Assembly: GCA_031266495.1 (NCBI GenBank) | Contig: JAISAX010000106.1 | Location: forward strand, 1-6,477 | Length of the DNA stretch: 6,477 bases | Direction: 5' to 3' | Source: Opitutaceae bacterium | Lineage (GTDB): Bacteria > Verrucomicrobiota > Verrucomicrobiae > Opitutales > Opitutaceae | Shown: positions 1-5,816 of the stretch, one piece after another | Layout of the letters: every line of letters begins with the position of its first letter | Position numbering within the stretch: the first letter of the stretch is position 1 | The notes under the pieces: generated by a model | The model's database searches: none | Seen by the model: only the letters and a program-made list of their open reading frames with translations | What the model was told of the DNA's origin: nothing | Translations under genes and position numbers: made by a program

Positions 1-14
1 CCTCAATTCAACCC

Positions 15-2456
15 ATGCGCATGTCTCTTTTGCGGTTTCTGCCGCCAGTCATCACGGGCCTGCTGACCATGATTCCCGCAACGCAGGTCAAGGCCGCGTC
101 CAGCGCCGTATCATGTAATTACACTAGCAATACAGGCGGGACCGCCCTCATTGCCATCGTTGGAGATTCCACGGTCTGCAATTACGCCGCAACCTCGCCA
201 CGACGAGGATGGGGGCAACTCCTCCCGGAATTTCTTGCACCCGGAGTGCGCGTCAAAAACGAAGCCAGGGGCGGGGCCAGCACCAAAACCTTTCCGTCCG
301 AACGCTGGCAGCGCGCCCTGGCCGACAAGCCCGGCTACATTCTGATTCAATTCGGCCACAACGATTCCCATCCCAAGGACAAGCCCGAGTCCACCGACGC
401 TGCCACTGACTTTCGTGACAACCTCCGGCGCTACATCCGCGAAGCACGCGCCGCCGGTGCGATTCCTGTTCTCGTCACGCCACCGCGACGACGCATGTTT
501 CGATCTGGAAAACTCACGGAAGAACTCACGCCCTGGGCGGACGCCGTGCGAGCAGTCGCGTCCGAAACGGGTGCCTCGCTGATTGATTTGCATCAGGACA
601 GCGGCGAACTCTTCGGCCAGCTTGGTGAGGAGGGTTCGACAGCTTTTACGCTCAACAACATCGAACATCCCGGACGCACCGGAAGAGGTGATCGCACACA
701 CTTCACGGAAACCGGCGCGCGTGAATTGGCACGCCTCGTCGCCCGACGCCTTGCCGCCATCGCCCCCGTGCTCATCGACGCCCCTCCCCCCCCCCCCGCT
801 GCTCCTCGCACCCTGCATGTATCGAAAATAAAAACACACGCAACCGGCGCCACCGGATCGACGGATGCTCCGTTTGCCGGCATCCAGGCGGCCCTCGACC
901 AGGCCAACCCCGGCGATACCGTCCGGGTGCATTCCGGCGTTTATCACGAGTACGTCACCTTCCGGCGCTCTGGCTCGGCCGCGCACCCCGTCACACTCGA
1001 AGGCGAATCCGGTGCGATTCTTGACGGCAGCCGTCCCGGACCTCACCACTGGCAACCCGCGCCTGACATCGCGCCTGGCGTTTATCGCCTGCCCGTTTCC
1101 CGACCCGTTTTCACCGTCACGCTCGACGGAAAGATCATCGTCATGCTCCGCGAAAGCATGACACGTCCCGGCCACGCCCCGATGGGCGAAACATGGGAAT
1201 GGCCGCGCCTCTTCGCCAACGGCGTGGGCGATTCCGGATGGCAAGGCGGCGTCGGCGCGCTTGCCCTTTGCCTGCCCGAACAAAAACAACTCCTTCTCCG
1301 CGTCCGCGGCGACCTCGACCCCGACACGCTCAAACTCACCCTGTCCTCCCTTCACAAAAACGATGCTCTCGTCAAAATCAACGCAACCGGTCACTGCGTC
1401 GTGCGCGGTCTCCAGCTCCGCAACACCGCCGCCGGCATTCGCGTGACCAACGCCGATTCCACCCTCATCGAACAAAACACCATCGGCCCCGCCGACTTCG
1501 GCGTCCTCCTGCACGAAGGCGCGACCAATGCCGTTGTCCGCCACAACAACATATTCTGGAACCCCTACGACGGCGCCGATCCGCACAACAAACCTGGCGC
1601 GACAGATCACTGGCGCGTTCACAAACGCGGTGGCTGGCTCGACCGCTACGGTGTGGAAATTCGCGAAAATACCGGCGGCCACGACATCCACGACAACTTC
1701 ATCCACGACCATTGGGATGGCATCAGCGCCCGTCCCTTCGGCGACAAAGACCGCGCCGTCCGCGTCCATCACAACCGCATCGACACCCTGTGTGACGACG
1801 GACTCGAAACCGCAGGCGCGCAGATCGACACCCATTGGCACGACAACATCGTCAGTCACTGTTTTGTCGGAGTCCGTATCAAGGCTCCCACTACGGGGCC
1901 GCTCTGTATTTATCGCAACATTTTTTTCGGGAACCGGGAGGATGTGCGCAATTTCGGAGGCAATGTCCCGCAAAAACCCGCCGCCGTTTACATTTACCAC
2001 AACACCTTTGCCTCACCCGCTGCCGCCATTGTGTCCAACAAGGTCACCGGGATCGGTGTTCCGGAGTATCATTATTTCAACAACCTCTGGCACTGTGCGT
2101 ACTGGTTCCTGAATGCCCCCGCCGGCGGTTCGGTGGCGCCCAACTGGAAGGGCGACTACAATGTTTATGCCCGCAGCGGCGCCGATCCTCGCTGGCCGCA
2201 AGGCGAGGCTCGGGCGCACCGGCTCGGCATCGACAAGAACAGTCTGTGGACCGAGGCCGCTCCGGGTTTCGCGAACGCTGGCGGAGGAGATTTCAGCCTG
2301 CTTGAAAACAGTCCGGCCCGCGGACGTGGAGCAGACCTGTCGAGTCATTTGCAGCGTCCGCTTCCCGGATGTCCGTCCGGCTATTTCAAGGGAGCGGCCC
2401 CCGATGCCGGTGCCTTGTCCTTGGGCGAATCGATGCCGGTGTTTCCCCGCCCGTGA
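15..2456 (+). CDS. Secreted SGNH/GDSL esterase (rhamnogalacturonan acetylesterase-like) fused to a right-handed beta-helix domain
   Basis: The 813-residue protein starts at the first ATG; a second ATG two codons on (21) is an alternative, and no clear ribosome site is visible in the 14 bases present upstream. Residues 1-27 look like a signal peptide, with cleavage after VKA27. Residues 45-250 form an SGNH hydrolase: GDST at 50-53 (nucleophile Ser52), RGG at 85-87, GHND at 114-117 (oxyanion Asn116), and DRTH at 226-229 (catalytic Asp226 and His229). This motif set and spacing match the CE12 rhamnogalacturonan acetylesterase group, which removes acetyl groups from pectin backbones. A proline linker (257-261) leads to residues 266-800, a parallel beta-helix: an opening coil with PGDTVRVHSGVYHE, an inserted segment at about 345-450, then repeated short strands with Asn turns (for example 487-515, 555-620). 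The helix may be a pectin-active lyase or hydrolase, or only a binding domain. I cannot assign a family. The esterase call is firm; its exact substrate is inferred. Confidence 0.88.
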   Translation: MRMSLLRFLPPVITGLLTMIPATQVKAASSAVSCNYTSNTGGTALIAIVGDSTVCNYAATSPRRGWGQLLPEFLAPGVRVKNEARGGASTKTFPSERWQRALADKPGYILIQFGHNDSHPKDKPESTDAATDFRDNLRRYIREARAAGAIPVLVTPPRRRMFRSGKLTEELTPWADAVRAVASETGASLIDLHQDSGELFGQLGEEGSTAFTLNNIEHPGRTGRGDRTHFTETGARELARLVARRLAAIAPVLIDAPPPPPAAPRTLHVSKIKTHATGATGSTDAPFAGIQAALDQANPGDTVRVHSGVYHEYVTFRRSGSAAHPVTLEGESGAILDGSRPGPHHWQPAPDIAPGVYRLPVSRPVFTVTLDGKIIVMLRESMTRPGHAPMGETWEWPRLFANGVGDSGWQGGVGALALCLPEQKQLLLRVRGDLDPDTLKLTLSSLHKNDALVKINATGHCVVRGLQLRNTAAGIRVTNADSTLIEQNTIGPADFGVLLHEGATNAVVRHNNIFWNPYDGADPHNKPGATDHWRVHKRGGWLDRYGVEIRENTGGHDIHDNFIHDHWDGISARPFGDKDRAVRVHHNRIDTLCDDGLETAGAQIDTHWHDNIVSHCFVGVRIKAPTTGPLCIYRNIFFGNREDVRNFGGNVPQKPAAVYIYHNTFASPAAAIVSNKVTGIGVPEYHYFNNLWHCAYWFLNAPAGGSVAPNWKGDYNVYARSGADPRWPQGEARAHRLGIDKNSLWTEAAPGFANAGGGDFSLLENSPARGRGADLSSHLQRPLPGCPSGYFKGAAPDAGALSLGESMPVFPRP
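786..797. repeat. Homopolymer run of 12 C at the domain junction
   Basis: Twelve consecutive C encode four of the five prolines in the linker between esterase and beta-helix (residues 258-261). A one-base slip in one direction reaches a TAA at 829-831, about eleven codons later, leaving esterase alone. A slip in the other direction stays open for roughly 75 codons before a stop. Runs of this length are prone to replication slippage in bacteria and also to sequencing error. Confidence 0.9.
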
Positions 2457-2514
2457 TCGCAGCCTTTACGACCCCGGTTCCGGTCTCCTGGCTTCCGGTT
2501 GTTCCCGTCACACC

Positions 2515-2985
2515 ATGTCTCGCCGCGCTCTCGTTTTTTTCCTCGTCCTTTCCGTCTCCGCCAACGCCGCCCTGCTCGGCACGCTCTGGCACCGTGCGCG
2601 CGCGCAGCGCCGCGCCAGCCCGGCCGCCACCGACCGCTTCGAATTGCCGTCCGACACGCCGGACCGGATCCATGCCCTGCGCGACACCGTATCCGCCGCG
2701 ACGCTACGGATTGCCGATGACCCCGCCCTGAGCCACGACGGGAAAAAAGCCGCCCTTGCCCGGCTCGCCGACGACACGCGCGTTCAGGTGCGCGAAGCCC
2801 TCGGCAACGCAATCGCCGACGCCTGGTTTGCGAACAACGGCATGGACTGGTTAAAAGAAGTGGCCGAAGGCCAGACGGTCGAATTCGACAAGGAGCACGG
2901 TTTTCCCCGCACCCGCCCGCTCTCCCGCTCCTCCCGCTCCGTGCCGGGTGTAATTGAAAGTGATGGGGAAATGAGAAAACGCTGA
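2515..2985 (+). CDS. Small membrane-anchored or exported protein of unknown function
   Basis: This 156-residue protein begins at ATG 2515, 58 bases after the preceding gene. The frame is open back to 2113, but that part overlaps the beta-helix gene, while 2515 places a positively charged MSRR before a hydrophobic segment (residues 5-24), as expected for a signal anchor or signal peptide. No good ribosome site precedes it. Residues 50-120 are mainly helical and charged, with the pattern ALSHDGKKAALARLADD and then a Trp/Leu-containing stretch (104-114). This loosely recalls small periplasmic helical proteins, but I recognise no family. Residues 134-142 come from a threefold CCCGCTC-type repeat (2916-2941), and residues 144-150 are encoded by the left copy of a 17-base inverted repeat, so the C-terminus may have been rewritten by a repeat insertion. 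It may be co-transcribed with the upstream gene. Confidence 0.6.
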   Translation: MSRRALVFFLVLSVSANAALLGTLWHRARAQRRASPAATDRFELPSDTPDRIHALRDTVSAATLRIADDPALSHDGKKAALARLADDTRVQVREALGNAIADAWFANNGMDWLKEVAEGQTVEFDKEHGFPRTRPLSRSSRSVPGVIESDGEMRKR

Positions 2986-3007
2986 AGAAGAATCAACCCC
3001 GGAGGCC

Positions 3008-3053
3008 CGGAGCGGCGGTCTCCAGACCGCTGCGACGACGCGGAGCGTCGCCG
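3008..3053 (+). repeat. REP-like palindromic unit, left arm
   Basis: The 31-base arm (3008-3038) contains a perfect hairpin at 3015-3030: stem GCGGTCT with AGACCGC, loop CC. It is followed by a second hairpin at 3036-3050: stem CGACGC with GCGTCG, loop GGA. The first 11 and last 12 bases of the 31-base arm equal those of the right arm read on the other strand. Confidence 0.72.
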
Positions 3054-3094
3054 GTTTGAGAGGCGGAGAGGCGCGAGGGGCGAGAGGCAAGGGG

Positions 3095-3141
3095 CGAGGC
3101 GCTTCGCGCCTCGTCGCAGCGGCAGGAATGCCGCCGCTCCG
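3095..3141 (-). repeat. REP-like palindromic unit, right arm (inverted copy)
   Basis: Read on the minus strand, 3141-3111 matches the left arm at 23 of 31 fixed positions outside the centre; the eight central bases are changed (CATTCCTG instead of TCTCCAGA) but still form a perfect hairpin, stem GCGGCA with TGCCGC. The inner hairpin, 3095-3113, has an 8-base stem CGAGGCGC with GCGCCTCG and loop TTC. Stem-preserving changes in both hairpins point to selection on the folded form. Confidence 0.72.
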
Positions 3142-3179
3142 ACTTCCGCCTCTCTCTCCCACCACTTTCAATTACACCC

Positions 3180-3386
3180 CATCGTCCCCACATGCACTTT
3201 CCCGGCTGGAAAAGTCGAGGCATGTGGCGTCGAGGCATATGGCCACGGCCAGAACTTCATTTGAAACGCTCCGGAGCCATGCAGCAACCAAGGGGCGCTC
3301 TTCACGTGCGCCCGTTGAGTGTGCCCCTGCGTTGTCTTTCGCGTAACATCAGCTTTTCGGTATTCCGGTTTTTCAGCCTTTCCCGG
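3180..3386. other. Convergent intergenic remainder without a gene
   Basis: I see no credible coding sequence here. It contains the 15-base tandem repeat at 3214-3243, a 10-base palindrome GCTCCGGAGC at 3268-3277, and a weak hairpin at 3293-3313 (stem GGGCGC/GCGCCC, nine-base loop). There is no stem followed by a T run on either strand, so no classical intrinsic terminator for the minus-strand genes is visible. Confidence 0.55.
3214..3243. repeat. 15-base tandem direct repeat, two copies
   Basis: GTCGAGGCATGTGGC (3214-3228) is followed immediately by GTCGAGGCATATGGC (3229-3243), differing at one base. It is non-coding and no function is visible. Confidence 0.8.
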
Positions 3387-4049
3387 TCACGGGTGGGTGA
3401 TGACCCAGATGATGGCGAGCAGGGCGACGATGAGCACCCAGCCGGTGACGGCGCGCAGAAAGGGGAGGCGGCGAAAGGTTTTCCACGTCTCGCCGGCGGC
3501 GTTGGCGACGGGCCCGAAGTCGATCTTGCGCGGGACCATGGCGGTGAGTTTCAGCTCGGGGCCGGTCTCGAGGTAGCTGGCGCGCATGGCCGCGACGAGT
3601 TCGGGCGGGGGGGGCGTGTCGGCGAGGAAGTGTTGCGGCCAGCGGCCGGGGACGTTGGCCATGGCGAGGGCGAGCCGCCCGCGGAGGCCGGCGCGTTCAC
3701 GGCTGCCGAGGACGTTGGCGCACCAGGTCTCGAGCCGGGCTTCGGCAACGTGGATGGCAAGCGTCACGGGATCGGCGTCGGGTTCGGGTTTCGCCCGGGC
3801 GCGGGTGGCCTGGATGATCTCGCTGGTGAGGCGGTTGAGCTGGATGCGGCTCTCGATCTGGTGGGCGCGCAGGTAGCTCTCGACTCGGATGAAGGCCTCG
3901 TCCCAGTCGGGCTCGATGTCGATGGGCGGGGGGGGGTGGGAGGGGGGGGGCGGCACGGTCGCCGCGCGGGAATCCGGATGCTGGCCCGGGTCCGGGCTTG
4001 GTGCCGGTGCTGGTGCTGGCCTGGTCATGGCGGCGTTTACGGGGTCCAT
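3387..4049 (-). CDS. Proline-rich protein with a single C-terminal membrane helix, unknown function, downstream of opgG
   Basis: The stop is TGA at 3389-3387. Three starts are possible: GTG at 4061, ATG at 4049 and ATG at 4028. I chose 4049, which overlaps the end of opgG by 13 bases and suggests coupled translation; 4028 would start 8 bases after the opgG stop. None has a good ribosome site. From 4049 the protein has 220 residues: a low-complexity Pro/Ala N-terminus (to about residue 45, with PPPPSHPPPP), an acidic and helical middle (DWDEAFIRVESYLRAHQIE, then a long helix to about 135), a stretch PELKLTAMVPRKIDFG, and one membrane helix in the last 25 residues (TGWVLIVALLAIIWVI). It looks tail-anchored, with most of the protein in the cytoplasm. 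No family is recognised. Its position suggests a role connected with periplasmic glucans, but it is not the OpgH glucosyltransferase and has no GT2 motifs. Confidence 0.72.
   Translation of the reverse strand: MDPVNAAMTRPAPAPAPSPDPGQHPDSRAATVPPPPSHPPPPIDIEPDWDEAFIRVESYLRAHQIESRIQLNRLTSEIIQATRARAKPEPDADPVTLAIHVAEARLETWCANVLGSRERAGLRGRLALAMANVPGRWPQHFLADTPPPPELVAAMRASYLETGPELKLTAMVPRKIDFGPVANAAGETWKTFRRLPFLRAVTGWVLIVALLAIIWVITHP
3928..3950. repeat. Paired nine-base G runs (poly-proline coding on the minus strand)
   Basis: G runs at 3928-3936 and 3942-3950 flank a short TGGGA spacer and encode the PPPP-SH-PPPP stretch of the small membrane protein. A further eight-base run lies at 3607-3614 in the same gene, and a nine-base run at 4354-4362 in opgG. 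They are candidate slippage sites. Confidence 0.85.
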
Positions 4050-5620
4050 GAATAGAGCCACGTCTCGCTGAGTGGATCGTAGCCGTTGAGTAGCTGGCAG
4101 CGGAGTTCGATGGTGCCGTCGCTGGCGAGCCCGGGCGTGCGCTCGATCCGGAGGGCCACGCGCCAGCCCTTGAGGCCGGGGTGGCGGATGAGGGTCTGGT
4201 CAAGAATCTTGCCTCCGGCTGAGGTCTCGACCTTGGCGGTGATCTTGTCGGCCTCGATGCCTTCAAGCTGGCCGCCCGCGAAATCCACCCAGATGAGCCG
4301 GCCCTGCGCATTGCCGGGGAGGGTGCCGGTGCGTGTGGCGGCGACGTGGGCGAGGGGGGGGGCGGCCTTCGGCTCGGAGAGCGCCCACGTCATCCGGTAG
4401 CTGTACTGGACGGGCCGGCCGGGGAGGGGTTTTGTTTCGGGGACCCAGAAGGCGACGATGTTGTCGGCTTCCCCGTCGCCGGCGGGCAGTTCGACGAGGC
4501 GGACCTTGCCGCGGCCCCAGTCGCCTTTGGGTTCGATCCAGACCGAGGGGCGCTGGTGATAAAGCGCCTCGAAGTCCTCGTAGCTCGACACGGCGCGGTC
4601 GCGCTGGAGGAGGCCGAAGCGCACGGGGTTGTCGAGGGCGATGTCGGTGGAGACGATGTGGCGCGGGTTGGAGAGCGGTCGCCAGGCGCGGGTGTTCTTG
4701 TTCTCGGCGAGCAGGCCGTCGGAATCGTGCACTTCGGGACGGAGTTCGCCGGGGGGGCGGTCGGTGTTTTCGCCAAACCGGAACATGCTGGTCAGCGGGG
4801 CGATGCCGGGGAGTTGCACGGCGGTGCGGAAGCGCAGTTCGGTGCGCACGTCGATGATGGTGGGGCCGGCGGGTTTGCCGGGGGTGACGATAAATTCACA
4901 CGCCCCGGCGACGCTGCGGCTGTCGAGGAGGGCATGGATCGTGAGGGTTTTCGCACCGGGTTTGGGCTTGCCGAGCCAGAAATCGGTGAACACGGGAAAT
5001 TCCTCGGTCTGGCCGATGATGCCGGTGTCGATGGCGAGGCCGCGGGCGGAGATGCCGTAGATCTGGCCGGCGCCGAGAGCGCGGAAGTAGCTCGCGCCGA
5101 GAAATACGAGCAACTCGTCGTAAACCTCGGGACGGTTGAGCGGGTAATGGATGCGGAAGCCCGCGTAGCCGAGCGAGGAGCGGAGCCAGCCGGGGTTTTT
5201 CAGGTCGCCGTAGTCGAAAAACTCCCGGATGAACGGGATGTCCTGCACGTGCGTGGGGCTGAATTCGCTGATGGTGATGCGTTCGCGCTGCGCGCTGGTG
5301 CGGTGGAACAGTTGGAGATTGAAGGGGAGGTTTTCCTCGCGCCAGAGGGCTTTTTCGGGGATGAAGCGGATCTTGCGGTTCTGGTCGTGGTCGAGGGCGG
5401 CCAGGCCGGAGGGCAGTTCGGTGTCGGGAGCCTTCCATGCGCTGGCCGCGCGTCTGGCGGCGAGTTCGCGGATGGTGTCGAAGGTAATCTCCGCTTTCTT
5501 GATGGCGGCGTGCGCCGTGAAGGGGTGCAACAGCAGACATCCGGCGAACAGGACGCAGGTGGCGAACAGGACGCAGATGGCGAGACGGAAAAAGAGGAGA
5601 TGTGGACCGGAAGTTGTCAC
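4037..5620 (-). CDS. opgG: Periplasmic glucan biosynthesis protein OpgG/MdoG family (OpgD-related)
   Basis: The 527-residue protein matches the OpgG/OpgD (MdoG) family over its whole length; E. coli OpgG has 511. It acts in the periplasm on beta-1,2-linked glucan backbones of osmoregulated periplasmic glucans. Family stretches visible include FLGASYFRALGAGQIYG (173-189), SARGLAIDTG (191-200), APLTSMFRFG (274-283), RPEVHDSDG (294-302), WRPLSNPRH (313-321), RPSVWIEPKGDWG (357-369) and LSETWLYSW (518-526). Recent work describes E. coli OpgG and OpgD as beta-1,2-glucanases (GH186). By my recollected alignment, the acidic residues implicated there correspond to Asp386 (in ADNIVAFW) and Asp299 (in VHDSDG), both present. 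Residues 1-38 are an export signal with likely cleavage after AHA38; LFAGC (24-28) could instead be read as a lipobox. The start is GTG at 5620, without a good ribosome site; no ATG occurs for the next 270 codons. OpgG and OpgD are not distinguishable here. Confidence 0.93.
   Translation of the reverse strand: MTTSGPHLLFFRLAICVLFATCVLFAGCLLLHPFTAHAAIKKAEITFDTIRELAARRAASAWKAPDTELPSGLAALDHDQNRKIRFIPEKALWREENLPFNLQLFHRTSAQRERITISEFSPTHVQDIPFIREFFDYGDLKNPGWLRSSLGYAGFRIHYPLNRPEVYDELLVFLGASYFRALGAGQIYGISARGLAIDTGIIGQTEEFPVFTDFWLGKPKPGAKTLTIHALLDSRSVAGACEFIVTPGKPAGPTIIDVRTELRFRTAVQLPGIAPLTSMFRFGENTDRPPGELRPEVHDSDGLLAENKNTRAWRPLSNPRHIVSTDIALDNPVRFGLLQRDRAVSSYEDFEALYHQRPSVWIEPKGDWGRGKVRLVELPAGDGEADNIVAFWVPETKPLPGRPVQYSYRMTWALSEPKAAPPLAHVAATRTGTLPGNAQGRLIWVDFAGGQLEGIEADKITAKVETSAGGKILDQTLIRHPGLKGWRVALRIERTPGLASDGTIELRCQLLNGYDPLSETWLYSWTP
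5543..5576. repeat. 18-base-period tandem repeat in the opgG signal-peptide region
   Basis: GGCGAACAGGACGCAG occurs at 5543-5558 and again at 5561-5576. It encodes CVLFAT then CVLFAG (residues 16-27) in the hydrophobic core. The period of six codons keeps the frame and lengthens the membrane-spanning part of the signal peptide. Confidence 0.88.
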
Positions 5621-5816
5621 AGGGAATGAGCAGACGTTCTTGACGGCTTCAAGGCAAGCAGGCGACAGCGATTACGTGAAGAGGGGGCCATCTCAAAAAC
5701 CGGACATGCGGTAAGCAAAGCTGTGGCTCGGACGTCTGCTCTACAGAAATTACACAGAGCGGCAGAGCCGCAAGCGAAGAGGAGGGAAGCCGGGCATTCT
5801 GGTAGGCATGGGAGAT
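5621..5816. other. Region upstream of opgG, no confident gene
   Basis: This stretch should carry the opgG promoter (minus strand), but I find no convincing -35/-10 pair. The best hexamer, TTGAGA on the minus strand at about 5692-5697, lacks a good -10. It holds an inverted pair GAGCAGACGT (5628-5637) and ACGTCTGCTC (5732-5741) and a small hairpin GCGGC-AGA-GCCGC (5759-5771). These may be remnants of another dispersed repeat. A 71-codon open frame on the minus strand (5832-5617) has odd composition and overlaps other remnants, so I do not call it a gene. Confidence 0.4.

Larger units (their letters stand above)
2946..3179. repeat. Composite palindromic element bounded by a 17-base inverted repeat
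   Basis: The sequence GGGTGTAATTGAAAGTG at 2946-2962 recurs as its exact reverse complement at 3163-3179. Between the copies lie two inverted 31-base hairpin arms (3008-3038 and 3111-3141), each continuing inward into a second hairpin, separated by a purine-rich spacer (about 3055-3093) of GAGAGGCG-like units. The distance from outer repeat to arm is unequal (45 and 21 bases). The left outer copy lies inside the end of the upstream gene. The element sits between convergent genes, a usual place for REP-type repeats, and codes for nothing convincing. Whether the outer and inner repeats belong to one mobile unit is inference. Confidence 0.7.

Noticed and set aside
111..2000. 629-codon open frame on the minus strand opposite the esterase/beta-helix gene
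   Set aside because: It lies wholly antisense to a gene with clear catalytic motifs; its product is Val/Gly/Ala-rich without domains. Long antisense frames are expected in GC-rich DNA.
2113..2514. Longer start for the small membrane protein at 2113
   Set aside because: It would overlap more than 340 bases of the beta-helix gene and bury the hydrophobic N-terminal signal; ATG 2515 places that signal at the start.
3293..3313. Hairpin GGGCGC/GCGCCC as regulatory element
   Set aside because: Six-base stem with a nine-base loop and no T run; expected by chance at this GC content.
3370..3386. Possible intrinsic terminator after the minus-strand operon
   Set aside because: The only nearby stem is three base pairs (CGG-AATA-CCG) followed by four A, too weak to call.
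3192..4055. 287-codon open frame on the plus strand opposite the small membrane protein
   Set aside because: Its sequence is a glycine-rich mirror of the minus-strand gene, which has a convincing membrane helix and sits in an operon with opgG.
3387..4061. Idea that the small membrane protein is a truncated opgH
   Set aside because: Its single membrane helix after a basic stretch superficially resembles the OpgH N-terminus, but no glycosyltransferase motifs occur in it or in the sequence beyond its stop in any frame.
4346..5629. 427-codon open frame on the plus strand opposite opgG
   Set aside because: Antisense to a full-length, strongly recognisable OpgG; its composition is Gly/Ala/Glu-rich and shows no motif.
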